Virus record (IMG/VR): IMGVR_UViG_3300032116_000430
Coordinates: 1 to 43,059 of that record
Direction: 5' to 3' (one strand)
Length of the DNA stretch: 43,059 nt
From: a virus
In this document: positions 23,098 to 32,647 of the stretch, piece after piece
Numbering within the stretch: the first letter of the stretch is position 1
Layout of the letters: each line of letters opens with the position of its first letter
Program-made: the position numbers and the translations under genes
Notes under the pieces: model-generated
The model's input: the letters and a program-made list of their open reading frames with translations, nothing else
Told to the model about the DNA's origin: nothing
Database searches by the model: none

Positions 23098-23627
23098 AAC
23101 GTAATTCCTCCGCTGGATGGCAGTGGCCCGACTTGAGCCGCCGTGAGTCTACGGGTTGGCGCGGTGCCGGTGACAAAGTTAAGGGGATTCGTAAGCCTTA
23201 GCGTTACGATCGGGAAGTTATCGTCACCATCTTCCTGATCTGGGATTGCATCAGTGTAGCCGTAAGCGTCACAAACGCAAATAGTAGAAGACAGAAAGTT
23301 TAGCTCGGTCCATGTCGGGTATCCGCCTGCATTGTCAGGAGGCGTGCCAACAAGCAATACAGTCGAAATCTTGATAAGGTTAAGGTCCGTAGACGCTTGC
23401 GCCAGTTTTGCGGTTGTAATCATATTGCCAGGCGCAATTAGCTCAAAGTCGCCGCTTTCGTTGCCATCAGTTGAAATGTCGCCTGCAATACTGTACGGGC
23501 TAAACTGATACTGCAAGCCATTAAAGGTTCTCGTCTCTCCAATAAAGTAAGGCTGATACCGTTGCGGCACCTGGAATGAAGCGCCGGAAGGAGTCAGAAA
23601 CTCAATGTAGTGGGTAGCGTACAGCAT
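23094..23627 (-). CDS. minor tail protein, lambda L / DUF1833-like
   Basis: This 177-residue beta-rich protein opens MLYATHYIEFLTPSGASFQV and contains YQFSPYSIAGDISTDGNESG, a pattern of tail-tip L-like proteins. The position after the tape measure and before the K-like gene supports this. Lambda L carries an iron-sulphur cluster; only a pair of Cys is visible here (TICVCDAYG), so a cluster is uncertain. TAATG coupling to the tape-measure stop. Confidence 0.65.
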   Translation of the reverse strand: MLYATHYIEFLTPSGASFQVPQRYQPYFIGETRTFNGLQYQFSPYSIAGDISTDGNESGDFELIAPGNMITTAKLAQASTDLNLIKISTVLLVGTPPDNAGGYPTWTELNFLSSTICVCDAYGYTDAIPDQEDGDDNFPIVTLRLTNPLNFVTGTAPTRRLTAAQVGPLPSSGGITF

Positions 23628-26600
23628 TAGATGTTCACAAAATCACGGACTTCTTTGCTGTTTCGCATACGAGCTAGAGTTCTGGCTTCTGCCTGCTTTA
23701 AGAGCAGCGCGTTATTCCTGCGCATCTGTTCCTCCGTAACCATGCGCTCGCCTTGCCGTTCGGTCACAGTGTAATCCAGCTCAAGCGGATCGGATTGCTC
23801 GCTGCCCTGACGTAACGCAGCGGCCTTCTCCATATCACTGCGCGGCACTACTCTACCGCTAACGCCAGGGAAGAAAAACTCTGGCTCTTTTTCACCTACG
23901 ACATAACCCTTTCCGGCTTGTGCCGTGCCACCTTCTGCAAGAAAGCCGCCGAATGCAATGCCGGGGATCGCATCGGAAATTCCTTTGCTGAATAGGTTTG
24001 TGGCACCGCCAGAAACTGCGGAGCCCAGTGCGCCAGATAGCGCTGAGCCGCCTCCCAGAGCGCTGGAAAAGGCCATCTGAGCGGTGACTGTCTGTAGGGC
24101 CATCCCGAATGCCGCGACCTGCCCAGAGGCCAGCATCGAGGCCGATCCCAGCGCTTGCGGACCAGCCACCTCCGCGCCGGCACCAAGCATCTTGACGAGT
24201 GGCCCTTGTGCGCCGCCAAGCAAGCCGCCAAGCTGCCGTTGCATCAGCGTGCCAAGTTGCTGTTGCGCAGAATCAGCAAAGCTCCTGGCAACAGTATTCA
24301 GCATGTCGCGGCCTACGTCTTGGATCGTCTTGGCACCGTCAATAATATCGAGCAGGCCATTTGTCAGGCCGCCAGAGATTGCATCGGATACGCTAGTAAT
24401 GTCTTTCTCAAGATTAGCCCAAACAAGTCGCTCATTTTCAAGTCGCTTGGTTTCATTGGCTACTCCCATCGCCATCGTCGTGTCACCCTTAAAAGTCTTC
24501 AGCCCTTGCTCATAAGCGCGTGCTTCTGGGCCGATAAGTCCTGCACGCAAGCCAGCACCAGTAAAGCGAGCGTCCTGCCTAATTTCGTTGATTTGCTTGC
24601 GGAAGTCATTTTGCTTGCTTAATTGTTCAGTTTGAGCTGTAAGGTCAGCCAGCTTAGCTTTTTCAGCATCACTGGCGAACCTATAAAGATTGGATGCTTT
24701 AAGCAGCTCTACATTAGTTGCTTCCAGTGCTCCGCGCTCCAATGCAGCGGCTTCTGCCTTGCCAACCGCCAATCCTTCCTGTAGTTGCAGGATCGCAGAG
24801 CGGGACCGCTCTTGATTCTGTAGCTTGTTGTTATCTTCAAGATTTATGCGGCGCTGCTTCTCTTCTCCCTTGGCGATCTCGACTGCTTTGCCAGCCAGGG
24901 TGTTAATTTGCTTGGCGACAGCAGGATCATTGCCATATTCCTTTTGAGCTTTCGCAAGCGCACTAACGCGATCTTTTTCGATCTGCAGCAGCCGCGTCTT
25001 GCTTTCGGCTTCAATATCAGCAACTGAAGCAGCATTATCAGTAAGGTCAAGAATCTTTTGCCTTGCTTCAATCTGCTGCTTTAGCGTGTCTCCTTGCTGC
25101 TTAAGTTGGGGCAGTTGGTTGGCCTGCAGAATCTGCTCAATTTGGCCAAGCTCGATACCTTTGAGCTTTAGCTTGTTTGTTTCTTCCAGGATTCGCTGGG
25201 CTTCCCCTAGACCGCTCCCGACTTGCAGGTTCGCCGCCTTATTTGCAGCACTAATCTTTGCGCCAGAAGGAGTAGCGCCTATAGGTACTGGGCTAAACTT
25301 CGGCTGGGGAATGCTGCTAATTTGTGCTGCGGTCTGGCTTTGCGCGTTAGTGCCCGCCAACTGCTGGTATGCAGACCTTGCATAGGCTTGCCTTTCGCCT
25401 AGCGCTACAATTCCAGCTCGCTCAAACTTTTGCTCAAATACTTTTGCAGCTTCTTCCGGCGTCCTGGTTTTGCGAAGCGCCGCAAGCGAAGCACTTTCGC
25501 TGCCTTGCAATTCGTGAATAAGGAAATCAATTTGCTTGCCTAAGTCTCCAGCTTTTTCTGGACTACCAGCAAACCTAATCAAGTCTTCCTGCCGGCTCCC
25601 TGTCCATTGCGCGATTCCATAGCCGCCCACGCGCTTTGGAAGCCCAACTTGACCACCCTCGTTTACCCTTGGGTTCAATCCAGACTCTCTCTGGAAATTG
25701 CCAATAATTCCAGCCGCCTGCTCTGGGGTTAGCCCCAATCGGCTCATTAGCTGCTTGCCGATAGATTGTGCGCCTGGCGCGACTGGGCCACCGGAACCGC
25801 CGCCGGCAGCGGGAGCCCCCATGGTCGGCAGCAGCATCATTGCCTTCATCCATAGATCAGCCGCTTCCCTTGTACGGTCGCGGACGTAATCTGAAACCTT
25901 CATCTTGTAATCTTCTACCGATCGCACATAAGACAACTTGCGTTGCTCAATGTCCTCTATCTCGCGTGCATTTGTACGCTTGTAATCTTCAACATCACGA
26001 TTGAGCTTTGCCATCGCAAGCTCAAGTTTCTTCCTGGACTGCTCTATATCCGCTTCACCTTCTTTCCTTGCCCGCACCGATTCGCGGACATTGGTTAGCA
26101 GTTGCTGCTCAAAGCCAACTGCGGCGGAGAATGTCTGGCGAGCGCTTAGGTCGCTGCCTTCAATGCGGTTTTGAGCGCTAACGCGGCTATTGTCAATTCC
26201 TTTTTCTGCCGCTTGCTGGCGCAGGTCAAAGATTTCGCGTTCTTTCTTATAGCTATAATCAGCAATGTCCCTATTGAGCATCGCGCCATCGCGTTGCAGG
26301 TCATACGCCTGCCGTTGCAGGCTAAACGCTTCACGATATGCGGACTGGATTTGATCGGCAAGTTTGCGCGATTCCTGGACCTTGCTTGTCTGATCGGCAA
26401 GTTTCTCTTCTGGTGTTTGCGCTTGACGATTGCCGGCACTGGTAGCAGCCACTGCTCGACCGCGATCCTGCAGCTTGCCAAATAATTGGCGAGCCCCTTC
26501 AAACGGAGACAATGCGCCAAGGACCGAACGGCCAACCGGATTTTTGTTTAATGCGTTTCGCGCAGAAGCCGTCTCCTTGATTCCAGGAAGACTGCCTACT

Positions 26601-28768
26601 TTTGCGGCAATGGCAATTATGTCGTTTATATTAGCGGTAAAGCCAACAAGGGCAGGCAGCAACTGGGACTGTATAGTTCCAGCCATGATCGACCACTGCC
26701 CCTGTAGTCGCTGCTGTTCACTGCTTAGCGCATTTAGGTTACGGACACTACCTGAACCAAGACGCTTTTCGACTTCCTGCAATACAAGCGTTTGCGCATC
26801 GTAAGCGCGACCAACTGAAGTAAGCTGATCAACATAAAGCCTGGTTGTTCCAAGGCTGCGGCTAGATGCAAGACCACTTTTTTCTAGCGCATCCAATGCC
26901 TTGCCTGGGCTTCTTATCGAGTCGGCAAGTTCAGTCAGGTTATTTACTGTTGTATCAACGGCCTGGCCTATTGCGGTGCCGACGAGGGAGAGGCCGAAGC
27001 CGAAGTTGCCGCCTGCGATGCCACCTGCAAAGCCACCCGCCGCGCCTCCTATTGATGCGCCGGCACCTTGGCCAAACAAGGCGGGGAACGCACCACCAAT
27101 TAACGCATCACCAAACGCACTGCGCAAGTCGCCTTGGAAGAAGCCTTTTTGCTGGCGTTGCGCTTTTTGGATTCTCTTAAATTCCGCAATGCCAATGTCG
27201 CTGCCGGGGCCAATGGGAGAAGCGTACTGATCGAACATGCCAGGGCGACCACCCTGCCCACCCATCGGAATAGCGCCAGTGCGACGCACTGGGCCACCGA
27301 TGCGAGCAGGGGCATTGACGCCGATACCAAGATCGGCTTGGCGTTTTTCTTCTGCTAAGGATTTCTCCCTAAAACGCTTGCCTCTATCACGATCAGAAAT
27401 TGCCTTTCGGCTTTCCATTTCGCTTAGCGCTGTTTGCCAGCTAGACCTTACATTTAGATCGCGGACAGCAGCACGCTGCTCTGCTTGCCTTTGCTTGACA
27501 CGATTCTGCAATCTTTGATTAAAGTCTTTTCCGGCCTCTTTGTCACTTGCCTTGAATAGGTCCGCCTCTCGCTTTGCACGTTCTTTTGATTCACGCAGTT
27601 TATCGTTAAATGTTCTGTCGCTTAGCGATACTTCGGTTGCAAGTCCTTTGTCAACTGCGCCCCTTGCCACTTTGACGGCGGCATCAATACGGGTTTGCGC
27701 TGTTCTGGCAGTTTTGAGCCCAGCCTTTGCGCCAGCCTCCATCCTGTCTATTATTTTCTTGGCTTGGAAAGATGCAAGCCTAAACAGTTCTTGGTCGCCA
27801 CTTTCTGCTGCTTTTGCAGCTCGATTAACAAGTAGCCGCGCTCTGCCAACTTCCCTGCGCGGGAAGGCGGGACGAGTTACGTCAGGATAAAGAAGCTCAC
27901 CAGTTTTAGGATCTCGCGCTGTACCGCTCGCGGCTTCCATTGGGCGCAACCTGTCGCCCAGCTTTCTTGCCGCAGACAGTCTTTCTACTCTGCTTCTTGC
28001 AAGCCTATTAGCCTCAAGTTGCGCTTCATTGTATTTGCTCAACGTACTCGACAGTGCGTTCAACTCAACGGCTTGCCGCCTTGTAACTTTTGCGCTTGTA
28101 TCACCCGTGGCTGAAATGACGCGCTTTTGAACGTTATATGCTTGCGTTATCGCAAACACTTTCTCAATAAGCCCCGGCGCATTGGTTCCGCCACCGCCGC
28201 GCCTAAATGCTTGCAGGCGTCTTTCGTATTGCGCTTCAAAGCCGCCTAGTCTTAATTGTTGATTAGTCGAGCTGGCGCTTTCGGTGACACCTCTTAAAGT
28301 CCTTTCCCTTTTTCCCGCAACTCTATCTCCGCCCAGCACAAGCGAAGGTAGTGTTCTCTGCTGGAGTCTTCTGCCGCGCCTGATTATCTCTCGCCTCTCC
28401 TGTAGCGCTTGCCCTAATTCAAGCTGAGCATTTTTTGTTTCAGCTTCTGCAGCATCAAGTCTTGCCCTGGCCAATCTTCTCGCGTTGACGTTTGGCCCTT
28501 GCAGATACCTGCCGCTTTGCGCATTGCGTCTTTGTGCTGTACTTCTGACGCTACCTTGAGAAGAAAGCCGCTCATCCCTGGTATCGACAAGATCCCGAAG
28601 CGCTTTATTTTTTTTGCCAAGATTCGTGCTTAATTCGTTGCCAATGCCTGCAATCGCTTCACGAACATTATCCGCACGACTTTCAATACTTGCCAGCCGA
28701 TCGTCAAGCTGCTTAAGCTGATCGAGCCCTTGCAGTGTGACTTTCAGCCGGCCTTGATAGTCAGACAC
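23627..28768 (-). CDS. tape measure protein with internal tail lysozyme domain
   Basis: This 1713-residue protein starts at GTG 28768 with a GAGGCGGGA leader. It has long coiled coils at both ends of the middle region and a Gly/Ala-rich hydrophobic segment around residues 545-600 (FPALFGQGAGASIGGAAGGF). A tail-lysozyme domain lies at about 1000-1135: GKQLMSRLGLTPEQAAGIIG, FQRESGLNP with a candidate catalytic Glu, then GGYGIAQWTGSRQ. It sets tail length; at about 0.15 nm per residue the tail would be around 250 nm. The lysozyme domain should open the wall during entry. Confidence 0.93.
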   Translation of the reverse strand: MSDYQGRLKVTLQGLDQLKQLDDRLASIESRADNVREAIAGIGNELSTNLGKKNKALRDLVDTRDERLSSQGSVRSTAQRRNAQSGRYLQGPNVNARRLARARLDAAEAETKNAQLELGQALQERREIIRRGRRLQQRTLPSLVLGGDRVAGKRERTLRGVTESASSTNQQLRLGGFEAQYERRLQAFRRGGGGTNAPGLIEKVFAITQAYNVQKRVISATGDTSAKVTRRQAVELNALSSTLSKYNEAQLEANRLARSRVERLSAARKLGDRLRPMEAASGTARDPKTGELLYPDVTRPAFPRREVGRARLLVNRAAKAAESGDQELFRLASFQAKKIIDRMEAGAKAGLKTARTAQTRIDAAVKVARGAVDKGLATEVSLSDRTFNDKLRESKERAKREADLFKASDKEAGKDFNQRLQNRVKQRQAEQRAAVRDLNVRSSWQTALSEMESRKAISDRDRGKRFREKSLAEEKRQADLGIGVNAPARIGGPVRRTGAIPMGGQGGRPGMFDQYASPIGPGSDIGIAEFKRIQKAQRQQKGFFQGDLRSAFGDALIGGAFPALFGQGAGASIGGAAGGFAGGIAGGNFGFGLSLVGTAIGQAVDTTVNNLTELADSIRSPGKALDALEKSGLASSRSLGTTRLYVDQLTSVGRAYDAQTLVLQEVEKRLGSGSVRNLNALSSEQQRLQGQWSIMAGTIQSQLLPALVGFTANINDIIAIAAKVGSLPGIKETASARNALNKNPVGRSVLGALSPFEGARQLFGKLQDRGRAVAATSAGNRQAQTPEEKLADQTSKVQESRKLADQIQSAYREAFSLQRQAYDLQRDGAMLNRDIADYSYKKEREIFDLRQQAAEKGIDNSRVSAQNRIEGSDLSARQTFSAAVGFEQQLLTNVRESVRARKEGEADIEQSRKKLELAMAKLNRDVEDYKRTNAREIEDIEQRKLSYVRSVEDYKMKVSDYVRDRTREAADLWMKAMMLLPTMGAPAAGGGSGGPVAPGAQSIGKQLMSRLGLTPEQAAGIIGNFQRESGLNPRVNEGGQVGLPKRVGGYGIAQWTGSRQEDLIRFAGSPEKAGDLGKQIDFLIHELQGSESASLAALRKTRTPEEAAKVFEQKFERAGIVALGERQAYARSAYQQLAGTNAQSQTAAQISSIPQPKFSPVPIGATPSGAKISAANKAANLQVGSGLGEAQRILEETNKLKLKGIELGQIEQILQANQLPQLKQQGDTLKQQIEARQKILDLTDNAASVADIEAESKTRLLQIEKDRVSALAKAQKEYGNDPAVAKQINTLAGKAVEIAKGEEKQRRINLEDNNKLQNQERSRSAILQLQEGLAVGKAEAAALERGALEATNVELLKASNLYRFASDAEKAKLADLTAQTEQLSKQNDFRKQINEIRQDARFTGAGLRAGLIGPEARAYEQGLKTFKGDTTMAMGVANETKRLENERLVWANLEKDITSVSDAISGGLTNGLLDIIDGAKTIQDVGRDMLNTVARSFADSAQQQLGTLMQRQLGGLLGGAQGPLVKMLGAGAEVAGPQALGSASMLASGQVAAFGMALQTVTAQMAFSSALGGGSALSGALGSAVSGGATNLFSKGISDAIPGIAFGGFLAEGGTAQAGKGYVVGEKEPEFFFPGVSGRVVPRSDMEKAAALRQGSEQSDPLELDYTVTERQGERMVTEEQMRRNNALLLKQAEARTLARMRNSKEVRDFVNI

Positions 28769-28810
28769 TCCCGCCTCGGCACCAAGGGCTCCACCTTAGC
28801 GCCTCTCGGT

Positions 28811-29003
28811 TCAGCGGACAGGCGGGGCTCCTGGTTTCGGGACTTGATCGGCCAGGATCTCAAGGTATGCAGCGTGCATAATTATGTCATCCTGAGTTGC
28901 GTTGCGCTTAAGCTGGGAAAGTGTCATTCCCAGCTCTTTGCACAACGCAAGCCGAAGCATTAAGGCGGGATCAGCCTTGATCGCCTCCTTTATCGCTTTT
29001 GGG
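28811..29003 (-). CDS. tail assembly chaperone, frameshift extension (GT-type)
   Basis: The frame +1 to the upstream chaperone reads KAIKEAIKADPALMLRLALC and continues through QLKRNATQDDIIMHAAYLEI to TGA at 28811..28813. It overlaps the end of the first chaperone and stops 42 bases before the tape measure, the classic G / GT layout. A shift at GAT CCC AAAA GCG (CCC at 29001..29003) joins the frames as a +1 (or -2) move. A separate start at an internal ATG 28943 would give a 49-residue protein instead. Confidence 0.75.
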
Positions 29004-29333
29004 ATCTTCGCTTGCCAGCACGCCCCCGTTGAAGATAAGGGCTTCCATCATGGTACTCAAATCAGCTTTGGCGTACTCCTGACGCATTGTGCCCTTGTCA
29101 GCGACTGGATCAAACATTTTCGTGCCATCCTCATATTCAGCACGAAGAACCAGCACGCGCAAGCCGTAAGCGTTGGTGCTGTTGTCGGCCTTGATTCCTT
29201 CCCTGATTCTTTCGTCTTCCGCTTCAGTAAGCGGCGTGTAGTACATATCGAATGTCGCACCAGTGCTCAGCGTGATCTCCGCTTTGCGGCGCTGGCGTGT
29301 CGCCTTGAGCAGTTCTTTGACGTTCTTAGACAT
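28971..29333 (-). CDS. tail assembly chaperone (gpG-like)
   Basis: This 120-residue protein opens MSKNVKELLKATRQRRKAEI. It is acidic and helical, and it sits between the tail tube and tape measure where G-type chaperones lie. The last ten codons (DPKSDKGGDQG) overlap the alternative frame. The chaperone coats the tape measure until the tube polymerises, and the frameshifted form recruits tube subunits. A terminator and a GCTATGATT box lie just upstream, giving this unit its own promoter. Confidence 0.8.
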   Translation of the reverse strand: MSKNVKELLKATRQRRKAEITLSTGATFDMYYTPLTEAEDERIREGIKADNSTNAYGLRVLVLRAEYEDGTKMFDPVADKGTMRQEYAKADLSTMMEALIFNGGVLASEDPKSDKGGDQG

Positions 29334-29357
29334 GAGAGTTGTTCAGAGCAACGATGG

Positions 29358-29366
29358 AATCATAGC
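29358..29366 (-). promoter_or_regulatory. promoter-like box GCTATGATT
   Basis: GCTATGATT on the minus strand, 24 bases before the ATG at 29333 and about 20 bases after the terminator at 29383..29406. Confidence 0.5.
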
Positions 29367-29382
29367 ACTGGATCAGCGCATG

Positions 29383-29406
29383 AAAAAGCGGGACCGAAGC
29401 CCCGCT
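29383..29406 (-). terminator. intrinsic terminator after the tail tube gene
   Basis: AGCGGG and CCCGCT form the stem around a GCTTCGGT-type loop; TTTTTC follows on the minus strand. It lies 20 bases after the tail tube stop and would give high tube expression relative to chaperone and tape measure. Confidence 0.8.
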
Positions 29407-29426
29407 GTGTGGCGATCCACGGATAA

Positions 29427-30260
29427 TCAGAAGCCAGTCAAGCCAAAAAGGTTGGTGGGAGTGTCCGAAATGCGATAATTGACAGAAACTTCAGTAGGGC
29501 TATCATCTTGCGAGATAGCGCTACTGAGGCCAAGTAGGACGATGGGGAAAATGCAAGGCAGCGAAGCGGCATCGTCAACCGTGTTCGGATTGCCGGTGGT
29601 AGCTACAGCGTGGAAATACGCCTTCAGCTCAGCACCGCTTTGATCATTGAACATCGTGCCCTGGATGATGCGATTGGTGAAGGCGGCGCGATCGTCAGTA
29701 AGACGCAGCGTTAAGGTGCCGCTACCATCAGCAAAGCCTGGCTGGAATTTGCGGAATCGAGCCAACTTGGGGCCATGGCTGGTGCCAGGTCTACAAGGAA
29801 GAGAGGTAATGTCAATCTCGCCCCTAGTAAGGGTAAGATCAACAGATGGGACTTCGCACATGGCATAAGCCGTAGCAAAGCTCATTTCAATATGGTTGTC
29901 ATCGCCGGGAGTGTTGGCACCGCCAGCGCCACCGTTGCCACCAAAGGCAAGCGCAGCGCCGCCCACTGTTGCCGAAATAGTGCAAGTGGTGGGAGTGGGA
30001 CGGGTCTTGATGTAATAAACCGTGCCATCGGTGAGCGTAGCGTCAAGATTAGCGGTTCCTTTTTCAGTGAAAGTGATAGGATCGTTGACACGGAAATCGG
30101 AATTGGCGGGAATTGTCAGAACCGAAGTAGTCGCGGGACTGACGGGTGCAGGGAAATCAGTCTTGTCAAGCAGGCACGCCAAAGTGCCTGGAGGCTTCAT
30201 TGTGATCATTCCGTCCTGACCAGTCAGGACGGTGGTCGGGCCGCAGGAAGCGACGGGCAT
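29427..30260 (-). CDS. major tail tube protein
   Basis: This 277-residue protein sits just before the tail chaperones, the usual tube position. It carries the beta pattern of tube subunits: SVDLTLTRGEIDITSLPCRP, GSGTLTLRLTDD, then IIQGTMFNDQSGAELKAYF. Residues 40-125 (TIPANSDFRVNDPITFTEKG to GNGGAGGANTPG) look like an inserted outer domain with a Gly-rich loop that could decorate the tail. A terminator follows directly. Confidence 0.82.
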   Translation of the reverse strand: MPVASCGPTTVLTGQDGMITMKPPGTLACLLDKTDFPAPVSPATTSVLTIPANSDFRVNDPITFTEKGTANLDATLTDGTVYYIKTRPTPTTCTISATVGGAALAFGGNGGAGGANTPGDDNHIEMSFATAYAMCEVPSVDLTLTRGEIDITSLPCRPGTSHGPKLARFRKFQPGFADGSGTLTLRLTDDRAAFTNRIIQGTMFNDQSGAELKAYFHAVATTGNPNTVDDAASLPCIFPIVLLGLSSAISQDDSPTEVSVNYRISDTPTNLFGLTGF

Positions 30261-30334
30261 CGAGAGAGCCGGCCCGTGGCCGGTGCATAGGGCTTAGCGC
30301 CTACTGTAGGGCAACTGGGCTCCTGCCGCCAAGG

Positions 30335-30766
30335 TCATGGCCTGTGGCGGGCTGCCAGGGGCATCGAGAAGCGCGTGTAGTGGTGCGCCCGGTCCTGCAG
30401 TTGCGCCTGGGTTGGCCCTGTGACTGGCCCGACGCGAGCAACGATCTCCTCCGTCGCTTGCGAGATGGGGCCATTCAATGCTGATAGCGCTTCAATAATT
30501 GGCCCAGCAATTTGCATCCCGCGACCAGGGCCGATGCCTTTACGGGTGAAGATTTCGCATACAATAGAGCCGCGTATATGCCACTGCGCCTGGGCGCCGA
30601 TAACAGGCTCCTGTATCAAGCCAAAATTTACACGCACAAAACAGTATTCGTCTAATGCTTCAAAGTCTACTGCTGTTTGATTTTCAGCGTAAACTGGCAC
30701 GGGATCAGCAGCATCAATCACAATGCGCTCATAGATGCCGCGAATTTGCTGGAGTGGGACTGTCAT
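30335..30766 (-). CDS. tail terminator-like protein
   Basis: This 143-residue protein opens MTVPLQQIRGIYERIVIDAA and contains VRVNFGLIQEPVIGAQAQWH. Its size, alpha/beta pattern and place between the gp10-like protein and the tail tube match lambda gpU-type tail terminators, which cap the tube and join it to the head. The start overlaps the stop of the previous gene (ATGA). Confidence 0.7.
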   Translation of the reverse strand: MTVPLQQIRGIYERIVIDAADPVPVYAENQTAVDFEALDEYCFVRVNFGLIQEPVIGAQAQWHIRGSIVCEIFTRKGIGPGRGMQIAGPIIEALSALNGPISQATEEIVARVGPVTGPTQAQLQDRAHHYTRFSMPLAARHRP

Positions 30767-31383
30767 TTGTTTACGGGGCGAATAAAGCCAGCTTTGGCGC
30801 CTTTCTGGAAAGCAGCTTTAAATGCGCCGCCTTCCATATAGGTAGTGTACCAATCTTTTTGTGCAGTTGAAATTGCTGGTCTTTTGCCTGATTCCAGTAT
30901 TTCTTCTGTTGACATTTCCTTCACATCACCGCGCAACCTGCCAACCCTTCTACCAACTGCGACAGGCTCTTTAATTGGCCCTTCCTCTTGCCGCCGGAAT
31001 TTGCCGGGAATAAGATCCATGGCCTCTTGCGCATAAGGCGAAGAATTGCCAATAAATAGCTCAATCTTGCCAACGCCCATTGGCTTAGATGCAGTAAATT
31101 GCCCCTTGGCATTGCGACCCTGCACCTTAAGCTGTGGGATATTGAACAGATTGTATCTACCGTCTTCGCCCCTGGCTTGCACGCCTCTTTTACCGTCAGC
31201 AGTTTCTACATACCAGTCCTGCCTAAATTCCCCACTCCAGGCCGGTCCAATAGCAGCCAGATCATTGACAACTTCCTTCGCAGCATTGCGCAACGCATTG
31301 ATAGCAGCGTCCCTAACATCATCGGCCATTTTCTCAATGCCAAATCCTTTGCCCTTTTTGACTGGTCTTTTGCGTCGTGCCAT
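30763..31383 (-). CDS. HK97 gp10-like neck/tail completion protein
   Basis: This 206-residue basic protein opens MARRKRPVKKGKGFGIEKMA. It contains helix NALRNAAKEVVNDLAAIGPA and GEFRQDWYVET, a pattern of gp10/neck proteins that stabilise the head-tail junction. The stop and start overlap neighbours on both sides (TAATG and ATGA). Its N-terminal Lys/Arg cluster could touch DNA at the portal exit. Confidence 0.7.
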   Translation of the reverse strand: MARRKRPVKKGKGFGIEKMADDVRDAAINALRNAAKEVVNDLAAIGPAWSGEFRQDWYVETADGKRGVQARGEDGRYNLFNIPQLKVQGRNAKGQFTASKPMGVGKIELFIGNSSPYAQEAMDLIPGKFRRQEEGPIKEPVAVGRRVGRLRGDVKEMSTEEILESGKRPAISTAQKDWYTTYMEGGAFKAAFQKGAKAGFIRPVNK

Positions 31384-31865
31384 TATTCTGCCCTTGCCAT
31401 AATCTTGCTTGCATACATTGTAAACTTTTCTGCCCCGCCTTCTATGCCTTGTGTGATAAAAGGCTTGCCATCGAGCGTTGTAATCACCTTGCCATCTAAT
31501 GTCGTCAAATAAATTGGCCCAACAGGAGTTCCATCGCTGCCGCTACCGTAACTTGCAACTTCGGTTACCTTCCACTTGCGGCCAAGGTACTCCAGTCGAT
31601 CGCTAGACGTAACAGGCCATGGCACTGTTTTATGGTCAACCCACACTTCGACTTCATGCCCTTGCTGCACGCCATTGCGCTCTGCTTTCTTTGAGCGCGT
31701 CACAGCGCCAGCGGCAATAAACCTTTTCTCGATGCTGGGCACGCTTCCCGCTACTTCATCGTAGGGGCCGAAACTTACCTTGACATAGACAAGTGACTGG
31801 CACCTGTACTTGTCTATCATCTTTTCGGCAAGTGGCTTTGCCCATACATCTTGAGGAGCGGCCAT
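31383..31865 (-). CDS. head closure-like protein
   Basis: This 160-residue protein opens MAAPQDVWAKPLAEKMIDKY and contains RLEYLGRKWKVTEVASYGSG, which reads like the beta barrel of head-tail stoppers. Near residues 122-139 a short unit is repeated (TTLDGKVI, TTLDGKPF). The place between the connector and gp10-like genes supports a head completion role. The start follows the previous stop directly (TAA then ATG). Confidence 0.65.
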   Translation of the reverse strand: MAAPQDVWAKPLAEKMIDKYRCQSLVYVKVSFGPYDEVAGSVPSIEKRFIAAGAVTRSKKAERNGVQQGHEVEVWVDHKTVPWPVTSSDRLEYLGRKWKVTEVASYGSGSDGTPVGPIYLTTLDGKVITTLDGKPFITQGIEGGAEKFTMYASKIMARAE

Positions 31866-32423
31866 TTATCCTCGGAACATTGGGATCAAGGTTTGGCTTT
31901 GCCGGTCAATCCAGCAACCAATTAAATCAATTAGCCATGGGTAAAGGCGTAGCACGGTGGGCGAGTTACTGCCAACGCGCTTATCCCTTGGCAATACCTT
32001 TGCGATAATGCTAGGATCAAAGTATTCCTGCTCAAACACATCGAACTTCTCCCGTTTCACGGTTGGGACCGGGAGCTGATTGGCGGCGCCAAGAACTGCT
32101 GTGCTATCATTGAACAGCACAAGCGCAAGTTCCGACGCAGCAGCGATGTAACTTGCGGTCAACGTTTTACCGCAGCACGTTGTCTCATCAGTACACCAGC
32201 GCAAAGTACGCAGCGCATCTTGAGCAGACTTAAGCGCCTGCCCTTTTTGCGTTGCCGTTAGCGCCGCCCAGTTGGCCGCCTTGAGCGTGGCAGCCATGTA
32301 GGTGTCTGCATCGGCTACTACGATCAGCGCGGGAGGCGTGCAGTTGCACGCTGGCTCGCTGCCGACAGCCGAGTAGGCATAGGGTTCGGCCAGGCGATGC
32401 CACGGCCACCAGCGAGTTTGCAT
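31866..32423 (-). CDS. head-tail connector-like protein
   Basis: This 185-residue protein starts at ATG 32423, five bases after the preceding stop. The middle carries ADADTYMAATLKAANWAALT and QKGQALKSAQDALRTLRWC, a helical pattern of gp6/gp15-type connectors that bind under the portal. Several Cys (CTDETTCCGK) may form a loop or metal site. In-frame codons further upstream belong to other genes and are not used. Confidence 0.72.
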   Translation of the reverse strand: MQTRWWPWHRLAEPYAYSAVGSEPACNCTPPALIVVADADTYMAATLKAANWAALTATQKGQALKSAQDALRTLRWCTDETTCCGKTLTASYIAAASELALVLFNDSTAVLGAANQLPVPTVKREKFDVFEQEYFDPSIIAKVLPRDKRVGSNSPTVLRLYPWLIDLIGCWIDRQSQTLIPMFRG

Positions 32424-32428
32424 GGCGA

Positions 32429-32641
32429 TCAGACTCCGATCACACGCCAAGCGGTGCCGTTGTACCAGACCAGAGCCCGAGCAGCGCCGCCCCCAACAGG
32501 CGCAGAGCCGGCGGCAGGAGAGGTGGCATCGGTCACGACACGGATCTGGCCAAGGCTTGCAGCTACGGGGAAGGAAGAGGCTGTAGGGAGCGCCGCCACC
32601 GTGGAGGTGCCCCGAGCTGTGAGGAAATTGAACGCGGCCAT
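32429..32641 (-). CDS. small head or decoration protein
   Basis: This 70-residue protein opens MAAFNFLTARGTSTVAALPT and ends VWYNGTAWRVIGV. The ending W.NGT.W matches short beta-rich ends of phage head-fibre and fibre proteins, so it could decorate the capsid. It starts at ATG 32641, 7 bases past the inverted repeat, and its promoter-like box and operator-like palindrome lie at 32648..32678. Confidence 0.6.
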   Translation of the reverse strand: MAAFNFLTARGTSTVAALPTASSFPVAASLGQIRVVTDATSPAAGSAPVGGGAARALVWYNGTAWRVIGV

Positions 32642-32647
32642 CTTGGG

